Shown: in pieces, positions 37,702 to 46,904 of the stretch
Layout: each line of letters begins with the position of its first letter
How positions within the stretch are numbered: position 1 is the first letter of the stretch
DNA from: JAAXXJ01 sp964412455
GTDB lineage: Bacteria; Nitrospirota; UBA9217
Direction: 5' to 3'
Assembly (NCBI GenBank): GCA_964412455.1
Contig: CAYPOT010000010.1
Coordinates: 14,948 to 78,947, forward strand
DNA: 64,000 bases
The notes under the pieces: generated by a model
Databases searched by the model: none
Seen by the model: the letters and a program-made list of their open reading frames with translations, nothing else
What the model was told of the DNA's origin: nothing
Made by a program: the position numbers and the translations under genes

Positions 37702-39441
37702 ATGTTCTCCTTCATTCGAAAACGGCTCGAACTCAAGATCATCGTCTTCCTGACGCTCGTGATCGCCTGCATGATCGGATTCTATACCTTCATAGACATT
37801 CGAAACATGCGGACCGATATGATACGCACTTCGGAACGTACCCTGGGCGCGCTGGCTTCGGCCATCAAGGGAACGGTGATCGCATCCATGAAGAAAGGCC
37901 ACCATGAACTCGTCAAGAATATCCTTGATGCGGTCAATGTGCCTGACTTTATTGATCGGGTGATGATCTACGACGGGTCGGGGCGGCCGGTTCAGGGGCT
38001 TGAAAAATACGACGGCGTCAGCGGCTTGAATATGGACATCCCTCCTGCGATCCTGCGGTCCGTGACTACGGAAGACATCAGTGATATTCGCGATCAGCGG
38101 GACAGCACTCATATCTCCTATTATTCTCCCATCGAGAACAAAGCGGAATGTTTTGGGTGTCATGGGAGCAACGTAAAGCTGAACGGCATCCTCCGCATTG
38201 ATATTTCTCTCCGTGAACTGAATGATCTGATCGCCTCCCGCCGGAACAGGGACCTCCTATGGAGCGCGGCCATGATCGTGCTTCTGGTCGGTATGCTGGC
38301 CGCCCTGCTGCGGATCGTCGTCTACCGGCCGGTCAGGGAACTTCGCGACGCCATGGCGAGCGCGGAAGGGGGGGAAGCGCTGTCGCGCCTGTCCCGCAAG
38401 GGGTCCGACGAACTCGCCGATCTCAAGAGCAGCTTTGTGAATATGCTCCATCGGATCGAGACGCTTCATCGAATAAACCTCGAAAAGGAAAAAGAACTTG
38501 CCCGCGCAGGAGAAGAACTGCGGTTCCGTGCCGAGCTTCAATCGATGTTCAACGCTATGCCCGACGGCGTGCTGCTGGTGGACAGGGACTTCAGGATCGT
38601 CCAGAGCAATCCGCGCGTGTTTGAGCTTCTTCCCCTGCTGCGCGATGCCGATGGCCGCATTCCGGCCGGCCAGATAATTGATGCATCATCGCCGCATCAC
38701 GGATTGCAGGACGCGATGACGAGCGGCAAGGTGCGTGAGCATCAATGCGCCCTGGAACTGCCCGATGGCCGGGTCCGTCATCTCCATTGTATCTGCGCTC
38801 CGCTGATCGAGGACGGTACGGCGTTGTTCGTGGTCGAGGTCATCCGGGACATCTCCGATCGGGTTAAGACGGAGAGGGAACTCGAGGAAAAAACGTCGGA
38901 ACTGCGCATGACCAACCGTCTCCTGACTCAGCTTGCCGTGACCGACAGTCTGACGCAGCTCAGCAACCGGCGGCATTTTGACGTGGTTCTCTTCAAGGAG
39001 ATCAAACGTTTTAATCGCCGGAAATACACCTCTCTTTCTCTCATGATGATCGATATCGACCATTTCAAAGAGCTGAACGATCGGTACGGGCATCTCGCCG
39101 GCGACTCGGTGCTTCGTGAGATGGCTCGCATCCTGCGCGAAGGAGTGCGGGAGACCGACACGATCGCCCGGTACGGGGGCGAAGAGTTCGCCATTGTGAT
39201 GCCGGACACTCATCTTGACGGTGCCACCCATAAGGCCGAGATCCTGCGACAGAAGGTCCAACTGCAGGGATTTCCCGGGAGTCCTGAACCAATTCATACC
39301 ACGATCAGCATCGGGGTCGCGGCCTATGTGACGGGTTTCCCTCATGACCTGATCAAAGCTGCGGACAAGGCGTTGTACGAGGCAAAGAACGCGGGCAGGA
39401 ACACCGTGGTGGTCTCGCGGCGGGATGAAGTGGAGGTATGA
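37702..39441 (+). CDS. diguanylate cyclase with CxxCH periplasmic sensor
   Basis: The 579-residue membrane protein has helices at about 12-33 and 186-206 that enclose a periplasmic sensor with ECFGCHG (CxxCH at 150-154, a c-haem motif). HAMP (about 206-260), a coiled segment, a PAS-like domain (about 285-400) and a GGDEF domain (about 415-575) follow. The active site reads RYGGEEF, so synthesis of c-di-GMP is expected, and RETD five residues before it is an intact inhibitory I-site. The ATG at 37702 starts 8 bp after tldD. Its sensor resembles that of the kinase at 29518. Confidence 0.93.
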   Translation: MFSFIRKRLELKIIVFLTLVIACMIGFYTFIDIRNMRTDMIRTSERTLGALASAIKGTVIASMKKGHHELVKNILDAVNVPDFIDRVMIYDGSGRPVQGLEKYDGVSGLNMDIPPAILRSVTTEDISDIRDQRDSTHISYYSPIENKAECFGCHGSNVKLNGILRIDISLRELNDLIASRRNRDLLWSAAMIVLLVGMLAALLRIVVYRPVRELRDAMASAEGGEALSRLSRKGSDELADLKSSFVNMLHRIETLHRINLEKEKELARAGEELRFRAELQSMFNAMPDGVLLVDRDFRIVQSNPRVFELLPLLRDADGRIPAGQIIDASSPHHGLQDAMTSGKVREHQCALELPDGRVRHLHCICAPLIEDGTALFVVEVIRDISDRVKTERELEEKTSELRMTNRLLTQLAVTDSLTQLSNRRHFDVVLFKEIKRFNRRKYTSLSLMMIDIDHFKELNDRYGHLAGDSVLREMARILREGVRETDTIARYGGEEFAIVMPDTHLDGATHKAEILRQKVQLQGFPGSPEPIHTTISIGVAAYVTGFPHDLIKAADKALYEAKNAGRNTVVVSRRDEVEV

Positions 39442-39974
39442 CCGTGCGAAGGTTGAGCGATCGGGACAAGGGACCGGTGATCATCAGGACGGCGATCATA
39501 ACCCTGAGCGACAAGGGAGCGAAGGGTGAACGCGAGGACGAAAGCGGATTAATTATCCGTGACATGGTTGCCGGTATCGGTGCCGATGTCCGTCACTATG
39601 AAGTGCTCCCTGATGAACGTGAACGTATCGTTGCCGTACTGAAGCGCCACGCTGATTCGGGCGTCATAGACCTGATCCTTACCACGGGCGGTACCGGGGT
39701 CGCTCCGCGGGATGTGACGCCTGAGGCCACCCGCGAGGTCATTGACCGGGAACTTCCCGGCATGTCCGAGGCCATGCGCGCGAAAAGCCTCAAAAAGACC
39801 CCTCATGCAATGATATCCCGTGCCGTGTCCGGCATACGCAAACAGACCCTTATTGTGAACCTTCCCGGCAGCCCCCGCGCGGTCCGGGAGAATCTCGCCG
39901 TTATCCTTCCTGCGCTGAACCATATCATCGAGAAGATCAAGGGCGATCCCTCCGATTGCGGAGTTCCGTCATAG
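39438..39974 (+). CDS. mog: molybdopterin adenylyltransferase (MogA/MoaB family)
   Basis: The 178-residue cytoplasmic enzyme activates molybdopterin with ATP before metal insertion. Family motifs are AIITLSDKGAKGEREDESG, LILTTGGTGVAPRDVTPEAT, ELPGMSEAMRAKSLKKTPHA and VNLPGSPRAVRENL. The ATGA overlap with the preceding cyclase gene sets the start and indicates coupling. The presence of mog implies molybdo-enzymes, in keeping with anaerobic respiration, but no other moa/moe genes are in the window. Confidence 0.94.
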   Translation: MTVRRLSDRDKGPVIIRTAIITLSDKGAKGEREDESGLIIRDMVAGIGADVRHYEVLPDERERIVAVLKRHADSGVIDLILTTGGTGVAPRDVTPEATREVIDRELPGMSEAMRAKSLKKTPHAMISRAVSGIRKQTLIVNLPGSPRAVRENLAVILPALNHIIEKIKGDPSDCGVPS

Positions 39975-39996
39975 CAGATTTCCGCTTCCTTTTCCG

Positions 39997-40026
39997 TTGA
40001 CAAGATGTTACGGTGTTTGCTACATT
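39997..40026 (+). promoter_or_regulatory. candidate sigma-70 promoter
   Basis: TTGACA (39997-40002), an 18-nt spacer and TACATT (40021-40026). It would drive transcription through repeat copy C into the zinc-ribbon/Yip1 gene. Confidence 0.45.
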
Positions 40027-40076
40027 CCTTCTGTTGAGTTGACCGGTTGGATACCATTTTCTTCGGCGTTCGTTAC

Positions 40077-40233
40077 TCAGGAATCAAATTCTTCACACAA
40101 GGGAAAGAAATAACTAAAGCAGGACAAAACCCTGACAGGAGAAAGGGATTGACAGGATTTTCCCAGGCCTTTATCCGCTGTTGTCCTGTAGTCGCGTCAA
40201 CATAACGCTTTGGTTCCGGTTTGTCCGGGTTAG
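40077..40233 (+). repeat. framed intergenic repeat, copy C (CAGGACA interior)
   Basis: The outer left end (GGAATCAAATTCTTCACACA) and right end (GGTTCCGGTTTGTCCGGGTT, then AG) match copies A, B and D. The interior is different: AAGCAGGACAAAACCCTGAC and TTGTCCTGTAG as inverted arms around iterated GACAGGA words. It ends 8 nt before the start at 40242, and its last bases, TTAG, run into the ribosome site AGGAG. Confidence 0.8.
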
Positions 40234-40241
40234 GAGACGTA

Positions 40242-40994
40242 ATGTTCTGTCCACACTGCGGCAAGGAAGTTACCGAAGGCAACGCCTTCTGTCAGTTCTG
40301 CGGAGGAGCTATTGCGGCGGACGTGTCGGCGCCTTCGCCGGGCAGGACCAGGACCGCGTGGGAAGATCCATCTACGCGGTGGACCATAAAGGGATTGATT
40401 TCCTCCCTGCACGGGTCTCTCTTTTCTCCAACGAAATTTTTCCAAACCATGAACGTCACCGGGGGGATAACGGACCCTCTGCTCTATGCCTTGATCACCG
40501 GCATGGTGAGCTGGATGATTTACTATTTCTGGCAGATCGTCCTTCATGATCCGCTCAGCAGTTATATCCCTCTCAAAGGCGCTTCAGACTTCGATGCGTT
40601 ACGGGGAAGCGGCATCGTGGCCGCGGCAGTTTTCACACCATTCATTCTTATCGCATCGCTGTTCATCTGTTCAGGCATCCTCCATCTGCTTCTGATGATG
40701 GTGCGCGGCGCAAAGAACGGTTTTGAAGCGACGTTCAGGGTCGCATCCTACAGCATGGGCGCATATGTCTTTCTCATGATCCCTTTTTGCGGCGCGATCA
40801 TTTCCGCTCCCTGGTTCATCGTGCTCGCCATAATCGGACTGAAGGAGGCGCACGGGACGACCGGCGGGAAGGCTTCGTTTGCCGTATTGCTTCCGCTCAT
40901 CATGTGCTGCGCCATTGTGACGCTGTTTTTTCTACTGATGCTGGGAACCGTTGCAGCTTCTTTTGGGACCATGCCTCATCAGCCGTGGAAGTAG
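40242..40994 (+). CDS. zinc-ribbon Yip1-domain membrane protein
   Basis: The 250-residue product has an N-terminal zinc ribbon (CPHCGKEV ... CQFCGG, residues 3-22), a short linker, and a Yip1-like membrane domain of about five helices (about 60-245), including PLLYALITGMVSWMIYYFW and ATFRVASYSMGAYVFLMIP. Bacterial proteins of this layout are common; their function is unknown. The ATG at 40242 has AGGAG 6 nt upstream. A promoter candidate lies 0.2 kb upstream, with repeat copy C forming most of the leader. Confidence 0.85.
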   Translation: MFCPHCGKEVTEGNAFCQFCGGAIAADVSAPSPGRTRTAWEDPSTRWTIKGLISSLHGSLFSPTKFFQTMNVTGGITDPLLYALITGMVSWMIYYFWQIVLHDPLSSYIPLKGASDFDALRGSGIVAAAVFTPFILIASLFICSGILHLLLMMVRGAKNGFEATFRVASYSMGAYVFLMIPFCGAIISAPWFIVLAIIGLKEAHGTTGGKASFAVLLPLIMCCAIVTLFFLLMLGTVAASFGTMPHQPWK

Positions 40995-41013
40995 GGTAGA
41001 GGGTCAGGAGCCA

Positions 41014-41073
41014 TTCGACGAGACTTCGATGAACTCAGTCGAGTCGCTCATGGCGGTGAGCAATGTCGAACCG
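41014..41073. repeat. short inverted repeat (AGACTTCG family), copy 2
   Basis: ATTCGAC at the left and GTCGAA at the right enclose AGACTTCGATGAACTCAGTC and GAGTCGCTCATGGCGGTGAG. It is related to 3976-4012 and resembles the widespread TTCGACAAGCTCACCATGAG-type intergenic words. The ATG at 41063 lies inside it. Confidence 0.6.
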
Positions 41074-41122
41074 TCAGGATCTTCAACTACCTGATAGTTA
41101 TCCATCTTTGTCTGTCGTCTCT

Positions 41123-41530
41123 ATGCGAATTTCCCGTATATCTACGAAACCCGGTGATGTCCAGTTCGGTATCATCTACGGAGCGATCGCTATCCTTGCC
41201 CTGGTCGCGGCCAGGGTCCTTCCCGTCCAGGACATCCTGCCGCCCTGCCTGATCCGGTCGGTCACCGGAATGCCCTGTCCGACCTGCGGTATGACACGCT
41301 CACTGGTGCATCTGGCGCATGGCGATATTGCCGGCTCCTTGGTCCTGAATCCGCTCTTTTCCCTGGTGATGATGGCCGTTCTTCTCTTGTTCTTCGCGTC
41401 CTCGGCCCGCCTTCCTTTCCACCGTTCCAGGATCGCGTTCACCCTTTCTCGCCGCGAGGGCACATTGTTGCGAGCAGGAATGGCCGTCATATTTCTGGCA
41501 AATTGGATCTATCTCGTGTTCAACCTTTAA
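41123..41530 (+). CDS. DUF2752 membrane protein
   Basis: The 135-residue product has the DUF2752 signature PCPTCGMTRSLVHLAHGD between the first and second membrane helices, and about three helices in all. Function is unknown; the CxxCG motif suggests a metal or redox site at the membrane surface. The longer reading from ATG 41063 would start inside an intergenic repeat, so ATG 41123 is preferred, although neither has a strong ribosome site. Confidence 0.8.
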   Translation: MRISRISTKPGDVQFGIIYGAIAILALVAARVLPVQDILPPCLIRSVTGMPCPTCGMTRSLVHLAHGDIAGSLVLNPLFSLVMMAVLLLFFASSARLPFHRSRIAFTLSRREGTLLRAGMAVIFLANWIYLVFNL

Positions 41531-41666
41531 CCGCTCGCCTGCTCCCAACTATCGGGATATACGAACAAAAAAGAATTAAATTGTTGCCATTTCCTCATCA
41601 CTATGATAATATGACCGTCTTCACAATAATGTCCTTTAGTTTTCACTGGTTAGGGAGGTTTTTACG

Positions 41667-42602
41667 GTGGACCCTGTGGTCATCGGCGTAGATCTCGGCG
41701 GGACGAATTTACGGACCGCGCTGGTGAGCCAAAACGGAGAGCTTGTTGGCAAGGTCAAGGAACCGACCCGTGCGTCCGATGGTCATGCACGGGTCGTCCA
41801 GAAACTGATCGAGAACATCAGAGCGCAGCAGGACAGAGCGCTCCGCAACGGGACCAGGGTCGCCGCTGTCGGCGTCGGAGCTCCCGGTGTGATCCGTGCT
41901 GATACCGGTGTGGTCGTAAAATCTCCTAATTTTCCTGATTGGAACGATCTTCCTCTCAAAAAAAACCTGGAAGATTCGCTTGCCCTGCCGGTCTTCATTG
42001 AGAACGATGCGAACGCAGCGGCGCTCGGCGAGCAATGGCGTGGCGCCGGACGGGGGATTCCGAGCATGATCTTCCTCACGCTCGGCACCGGTGTGGGTGG
42101 GGGCATCGTCCTGGACGGCAGGATATGGCATGGAGCAGATGGTATGGCGGGGGAGATCGGCCATATGACCATCATACCCGACGGCAGACGATGCGGCTGC
42201 GGCAATACCGGATGCCTCGAGATGTACGCTTCGAGCCGCGGGATCGTCTTGACTTATCAGGAACGATCATCTCGATCGAAGGTGATCACGTCCGAAGAGA
42301 TCTACCAGGCTGCCCGGGACGGCGATGCGCTGTCTGGCGCCGTGCTAAAGGACATGGGCCGTCTGCTCGGGATCGGCATTGCGAATCTGATCAATATCTT
42401 CAATCCGGAGATGATCGTCATCGGCGGCGGGGTTAAGGACGCCTGGCCGCTTTTCATAGATGCGACGCGAGTAGAGATCAGGAAACGCGCTTTCGAATAT
42501 CCTGCAGCACGGACGCAGATCGTCCCCTCCCTGCTCGGTGACGATGCCGGCATGGTTGGCGCCGCCGCTCTGGCATACCAGAAACTGAACACTGTTCATT
42601 GA
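41667..42602 (+). CDS. glk: ROK-family sugar kinase, probable glucokinase
   Basis: The 311-residue cytoplasmic enzyme has the ATP-binding GVDLGGTNLRTALV at the N-terminus, catalytic Asp in VFIENDANAAALGEQW, TLGTGVGGGIVLDG and the ROK zinc motif GHMTIIPDGRRCGCGNTGCLE. Length and motif order fit bacterial ROK glucokinases, which phosphorylate glucose to glucose-6-phosphate; N-acetylmannosamine or another sugar remains possible. The start is GTG 41667, supported by GGGAGG about 8 nt upstream. The gene lies 79 bp before lepA. Confidence 0.92.
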   Translation: MDPVVIGVDLGGTNLRTALVSQNGELVGKVKEPTRASDGHARVVQKLIENIRAQQDRALRNGTRVAAVGVGAPGVIRADTGVVVKSPNFPDWNDLPLKKNLEDSLALPVFIENDANAAALGEQWRGAGRGIPSMIFLTLGTGVGGGIVLDGRIWHGADGMAGEIGHMTIIPDGRRCGCGNTGCLEMYASSRGIVLTYQERSSRSKVITSEEIYQAARDGDALSGAVLKDMGRLLGIGIANLINIFNPEMIVIGGGVKDAWPLFIDATRVEIRKRAFEYPAARTQIVPSLLGDDAGMVGAAALAYQKLNTVH

Positions 42603-42681
42603 GGTCCACTGCCGCTGAATGCCGTGATATACGCGACGATTGCAGCTCGTGAGAGCCCTCCGTGGCAGCCTACAAGGAGTT

Positions 42682-44493
42682 ATGTCAGAAAAGCACATAC
42701 GAAACTTCTGCATCATCGCCCATATTGACCATGGAAAGTCGACCCTTGCCGACAGGATCCTTGAATTTACCGGAGCTCTTTCCGACCGGGAGATGGCCGC
42801 GGCAGGACGGGACCAGGTGCTCGACAATATGGACCTCGAGCGTGAGCGGGGGATCACCATTAAAGCACATGCGGTGCGGCTTGCCTACAAGGCGTCCGAT
42901 GGTCAGGAGTATGTCCTGAACCTTATCGATACGCCGGGTCATGTGGACTTCACCTACGAGGTCTCGCGCAGCATGGCAGCCTGCGAAGGAGCGCTCCTGG
43001 TGGTGGACGCATCCCAGGGTGTCGAAGCCCAGACCCTGGCAAACGTATACCTGGCACTGGACCGCAACCTCGAGATCATCCCGGTGATCAATAAGATCGA
43101 CCTCCCGAGCGCTGACGTGGAGGGGGCGAAGCACCAGATCGAAGAGGTCATCGGGCTGGACGCTTCCGGGGCGATCCCGGCCAGCGCCAAACAGGGCATC
43201 GGGATCAGGGAGATCCTGGAGGCCGTGATTAAGAACATTCCGGACCCGCCGGGCGACCCGTCCGCTCCGCTGAAAGCGCTCCTCTTTGATTCCTGGTATG
43301 ACACCTATCAGGGCGTTGTGGTGCTTGTCCGCATTGTGGAGGGTACGGTGCAGCCTCGCCAGAAGATCAAGCTTTGGTCCACGGGAGCGCTCCATGAGGT
43401 CCAGTCCGTAGGCGTATTCACTCCCAAGATGACGCAGAAGAGCGAATTGTCTCCCGGTGAGGTGGGGTACATTATCGCGGGCATCAAGCGTGTGGCCGAC
43501 GCCAAGATCGGCGATACCATCACCGACGCACTTGATACGACCACGCAGCCTCTTCCGGGCTACAAAGAAGTGAAACCCATGGTATTCTCCGGCCTCTACC
43601 CGACGATCAGCGAAGACTATGCCGACCTGAAGGACGCGTTGGAAAAGCTCCGGCTGAACGATTCATCATTCACCTACGAGCCGGAAACATCGCTGGCGCT
43701 GGGCTTCGGCTTCCGCTGCGGGTTCCTGGGGCTGCTTCATATGGACATTATCAAGGAACGTCTCGAGCGTGAGTTCAAGCTTTCCCTGATCCCAACGGCG
43801 CCGACGGTGATCTATCGGGTGACCAAGAACAATGGTGATATCGTGCTTATCGACAATCCGGCGAAACTCCCGGACATTCAGGAGATCCAGAAGATCGAGG
43901 AGCCGTTCATCATTGCTTCGATCATCACCCCCGAACAGTACGTGGGTCCGCTGATCGCCCTCTGCCAGGAAAGACGGGGTAACCAGAAAGAGATCATCTA
44001 TATCACCAAGGACCGGGTGATGATACGCTACGAACTGCCGCTGAACGAGATCGTCATGGATTTCTACGACCGGCTCAAGTCCCTGACCAAGGGATACGCG
44101 TCGATGGATTACGATCTGACGGGATATGTCGAGTCCGACCTGGTGAAGCTCGACATGCTCATGAACAGCGAGCCCGTGGACGCGCTTTCGCTTATCACCC
44201 ATCGGGACAAGGCTGCCATGCGGGGACGCCAGCTCGCCGAGAAGCTCAAAGAGGTCATCCCGCGACAGATGTACGAGGTCATCATCCAGGCCGCGATCGG
44301 GTCAAAGATCATCTCCCGCGAAACAGTGCGGGCGCTTCGCAAGGATGTGACGGCCAAGTGCTACGGCGGTGATATCACCCGGAAACGAAAACTCCTTGAA
44401 AAGCAGAAAGAAGGGAAGAAGAAAATGAAGCAGATAGGCAGCATCGAGCTGCCGCAGGAAGCGTTCCTCGCGGTATTGAAGGTGGGGGAGTAG
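42682..44493 (+). CDS. lepA: elongation factor 4 (LepA)
   Basis: The 603-residue GTPase binds ribosomes and affects translocation under stress. GTP-binding motifs are AHIDHGKSTLADR (G1), DTPGHVDFTYEV (G3) and NKIDLP (G4). Domains II, III and V and the LepA-specific C-terminal domain (VTAKCYGGDITRKRKLLEKQ) are complete. The ATG at 42682 follows AAGGAG; an upstream TTG would add 14 unrelated residues. It probably heads a lepA-lepB unit interrupted by an intergenic repeat. Confidence 0.98.
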   Translation: MSEKHIRNFCIIAHIDHGKSTLADRILEFTGALSDREMAAAGRDQVLDNMDLERERGITIKAHAVRLAYKASDGQEYVLNLIDTPGHVDFTYEVSRSMAACEGALLVVDASQGVEAQTLANVYLALDRNLEIIPVINKIDLPSADVEGAKHQIEEVIGLDASGAIPASAKQGIGIREILEAVIKNIPDPPGDPSAPLKALLFDSWYDTYQGVVVLVRIVEGTVQPRQKIKLWSTGALHEVQSVGVFTPKMTQKSELSPGEVGYIIAGIKRVADAKIGDTITDALDTTTQPLPGYKEVKPMVFSGLYPTISEDYADLKDALEKLRLNDSSFTYEPETSLALGFGFRCGFLGLLHMDIIKERLEREFKLSLIPTAPTVIYRVTKNNGDIVLIDNPAKLPDIQEIQKIEEPFIIASIITPEQYVGPLIALCQERRGNQKEIIYITKDRVMIRYELPLNEIVMDFYDRLKSLTKGYASMDYDLTGYVESDLVKLDMLMNSEPVDALSLITHRDKAAMRGRQLAEKLKEVIPRQMYEVIIQAAIGSKIISRETVRALRKDVTAKCYGGDITRKRKLLEKQKEGKKKMKQIGSIELPQEAFLAVLKVGE

Positions 44494-44511
44494 TAGCTTA
44501 AATCATATCAA

Positions 44512-44576
44512 ATTGCAAATTGCAGATTTCAAATTTGAAATTATAATTTTCCAATTTACAATCTGCAATTTACAAT
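44512..44576. repeat. AT-rich inverted-repeat element (ATTGCAAATTGCAGATT)
   Basis: ATTGCAAATTGCAGATT (44512-44528) and AATCTGCAATTTACAAT (44560-44576) are inverted repeats matching at 16 of 17 positions. The centre holds the palindrome TTTCAAATTTGAAA. It separates lepA from lepB and differs strongly in base composition from both. Confidence 0.8.
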
Positions 44577-44601
44577 GCGGCGTTCGCCGCCGGGAGGGTT
44601 G

Positions 44602-45312
44602 ATGACAGAAGAAACTCAGCGGGAACCAAGGCATAAAAAGTCTTTTTACAAGGAATGGATCGAGCCGTTCCTGATCGCGGCGGTCGTGGCGCTGTTCATC
44701 CGGCAGTTCGTGGTCGAGGCGTTCAAGATACCATCAGGTTCCATGATCCCCACGCTCACCATTGGTGATCATCTTCTTGTGAACAAGTTCCTCTACGGGC
44801 CGAGGATACCCTTTACGGACATCCGGTTCTTTTCCGGAAAGGAGCCGAAGCGGGGAGACATCATCGTCTTCAAGTTCCCGGAGGATGAAAGCAAGAACTT
44901 CATCAAACGCGTTGTCGGTGTCCCGCAGGACAAGATCGAGATCAGAAAGGGGATCCTGCTGATCAACGATCAGCCGGTGCCGATCACCGACGTGGGACAT
45001 GCCGGCGACAAGGAACAGGGCCCGGTGCAGCAGCCCGGTTGGCCGCGCCTGCTCGATGAGCAGCTGGGGAACGTAAAGCACCGGATCCAGCATCTCCATG
45101 ATCAACAGGATACGAACTTTGGTCCGATCCTGGTCCCCAAGGACTCGGTTTTCGTCATGGGAGACAATAGGGACAACAGCCAGGACAGCAGGGTCTGGAA
45201 GTTCGTCAAGTACGAAAAGATCCTGGGCAAAGCGCTCATCATCTACTGGTCCTGGGACGGGAACAACGGCCGGTGGCTTCGCTGGGAGCGGATCGGCAAC
45301 CTGATCAAGTGA
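44602..45312 (+). CDS. lepB: signal peptidase I
   Basis: The 236-residue membrane-bound serine protease removes signal peptides. A membrane helix (about 18-38) precedes the catalytic Ser in IPSGSMIPTL; the catalytic Lys lies in FIKRVVGVPQD; conserved box E reads FVMGDNRDNSQDSR. The ATG at 44602 has GGGAGG 5 nt upstream, while the ATG at 44575 lies on the edge of an intergenic repeat and is less likely. A small membrane protein gene follows after 10 bp. Confidence 0.96.
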   Translation: MTEETQREPRHKKSFYKEWIEPFLIAAVVALFIRQFVVEAFKIPSGSMIPTLTIGDHLLVNKFLYGPRIPFTDIRFFSGKEPKRGDIIVFKFPEDESKNFIKRVVGVPQDKIEIRKGILLINDQPVPITDVGHAGDKEQGPVQQPGWPRLLDEQLGNVKHRIQHLHDQQDTNFGPILVPKDSVFVMGDNRDNSQDSRVWKFVKYEKILGKALIIYWSWDGNNGRWLRWERIGNLIK

Positions 45313-45322
45313 GGAGGTACCA

Positions 45323-45718
45323 ATGCGTATTAGGGGTAACGAGAGAGGCGTCAGCGGCATCAAGGTGATGATCTGGCTGGCGATCCTGGGTGCCGGGTTC
45401 TATGTGGGGATCACCTATCTGGCGGTCCAGCTGGACTTCCAGCGGATGAGGGATGCCATGAGCAGCAAGGCTAGTGTCGCGCAGGTGCTTAAGGATGAGG
45501 AAATACGGATTGAGCTTGTTGCCAAAGCCAAAGATCTGGGACTTCCGCTCACGGGCGAGAACTTTATCATTGACCGGAACGCGGAAAAGAATACGATGAC
45601 CATTAAAACTGCATGGGAGGTTGAGGTCCATTATTTCGGAGGCCTGTGCGGGGACCTGTGCATCCAGAATTATCTATTTGAACCGGTAGCGCAAGAGAGC
45701 ATTACGAGAAAAAAATAG
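45323..45718 (+). CDS. DUF4845-like small membrane protein
   Basis: The 131-residue product has one N-terminal membrane helix (about 14-33) after RGVSGIKVMIWL and a soluble periplasmic domain. The position directly after lepB and the pattern MSSKASVAQVLKDEEIRIEL ... MTIKTAWEVEVHYFG are those of DUF4845 proteins, which are commonly encoded next to signal peptidase I. Function is unknown. GAGGAGG precedes the start. Confidence 0.65.
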   Translation: MRIRGNERGVSGIKVMIWLAILGAGFYVGITYLAVQLDFQRMRDAMSSKASVAQVLKDEEIRIELVAKAKDLGLPLTGENFIIDRNAEKNTMTIKTAWEVEVHYFGGLCGDLCIQNYLFEPVAQESITRKK

Positions 45719-45766
45719 CGGCGGTCCTGTGGTGCTGCTGCCGGACTGAACGAAGGGGACGCGACA

Positions 45767-46648
45767 GTGATACGAAGTATGACCGGTTACGGGAGAAGCG
45801 ACGTCAGGGACGCCGCGGGCGGTTTTAATATAGAGATGCGTTCGGTGAACAACCGCTATCTCGATGTGCAGATCAAGCTGCCGAGAAGCCTCAATGCCCT
45901 TGAACCGAGGATCAAGAAATCTGTTCAGGACGGTTTTTCACGCGGCCGGATCGATGTGTTCATCACGCGCAGCAGCGGTGAATCAACGCCATTCAAGTTT
46001 TCGGTCGATTACGCGCGAGCGGAGCAATATATCGGGGTTCTCAGAGAATTGAAAGCCCGGTTCTCCCTTCCCGGAGACGTGGACCTGTCCCTGCTCAACG
46101 CGCTGCCTGACATCATCGGCAAGGAAGAGATCACCGAGGATATGGAGTCGGTCTGGACCTTGCTTTCAACAGGCATCGGGCAGGCGGTGGCATCGCTCGG
46201 GACCATGCGGGAACAAGAAGGGGAATCGCTGGCCGGAGACATCGCGGGCCGTCTTCAGGCCATTGAGGATCTGGTCAGCGCCATCTACATCCGCACTCCA
46301 CTGGTCGTAGAGAAGGCAAGGACCCGGATGAGCGAGGTTCTTGAGAGGATACTCAAGGAACAGCCGGACCCGTCCCGGGTGGCGCAGGAGATCGCCATAC
46401 TGGCAGAGCGGACCGATGTGACCGAGGAGATCACCCGACTGGGAAGCCACCGAGGACAGTTCTTCGCGCTGCTGCGGGGAGCGGGCAAGGAACCGGTGGG
46501 AAGGAAACTCGACTTTCTGATCCAGGAGATGGGCCGCGAGGTAAATACGATCGCCTCCAAGGCGCTCGATGCGGAGATATCCCTGCAGGTCGTGACCATC
46601 AAGGCGGAACTCGAAAAGATACGGGAGCAGGTGCAGAACATAGAGTAG
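45767..46648 (+). CDS. yicC: YicC/YloC-family protein (endoribonuclease-related)
   Basis: The 293-residue protein begins IRSMTGYGRSD and has RSVNNRYLDVQIKLPRSL, the hallmark N-terminus; the C-terminal DUF1732 part has GKEPVGRKLDFLIQEMGREVNTIASKA. YicC-family members are linked to RNA turnover and stationary-phase survival. The start is GTG 45767, giving the usual N-terminus. It is the first gene of the yicC-remA-gmk-rpoZ-coaBC cluster that is conserved in many phyla. Confidence 0.96.
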   Translation: MIRSMTGYGRSDVRDAAGGFNIEMRSVNNRYLDVQIKLPRSLNALEPRIKKSVQDGFSRGRIDVFITRSSGESTPFKFSVDYARAEQYIGVLRELKARFSLPGDVDLSLLNALPDIIGKEEITEDMESVWTLLSTGIGQAVASLGTMREQEGESLAGDIAGRLQAIEDLVSAIYIRTPLVVEKARTRMSEVLERILKEQPDPSRVAQEIAILAERTDVTEEITRLGSHRGQFFALLRGAGKEPVGRKLDFLIQEMGREVNTIASKALDAEISLQVVTIKAELEKIREQVQNIE

Positions 46649-46664
46649 ACGCAAGGAAAGCAAG

Positions 46665-46904
46665 CTGGTCAATATCGGCTGCGGCAATATGGTCAAGTCC
46701 ACGAGGGTGGTCGCCGTTCTGTCTCCGGAATCGGCGCCGATGCGCCGTTTGAAAGACGACGCGAAGGAGCGAAACATGCTGATCGACGCGACCCAGGGAA
46801 GAAAGACCCGGTCCATCATTATCACCGATAGAGACCATGTCCTGCTTTCGGCAGTGCAGGTCGAAACGCTTACGCAGCGTTTCACCGGAGGGGAGGAAGC
46901 ATGA
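46665..46904 (+). CDS. remA: RemA/DUF370-family regulator, non-canonical start likely
   Basis: The product has about 80 residues. It matches RemA/DUF370: NIGCGNMVKSTRVVAVLSPE, LIDATQGRKTRSIIITD, HVLLSAVQVETL. In Bacillus RemA is a DNA-binding activator of matrix genes; in other phyla the role is less clear. The first ATG in frame (46689) would remove the conserved NIGxGN segment. No ATG, GTG or TTG lies upstream in frame; CTG 46665, with AAGGAAAG before it, gives exactly the family N-terminus. The stop overlaps gmk by ATGA. Confidence 0.85.
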   Translation: MVNIGCGNMVKSTRVVAVLSPESAPMRRLKDDAKERNMLIDATQGRKTRSIIITDRDHVLLSAVQVETLTQRFTGGEEA

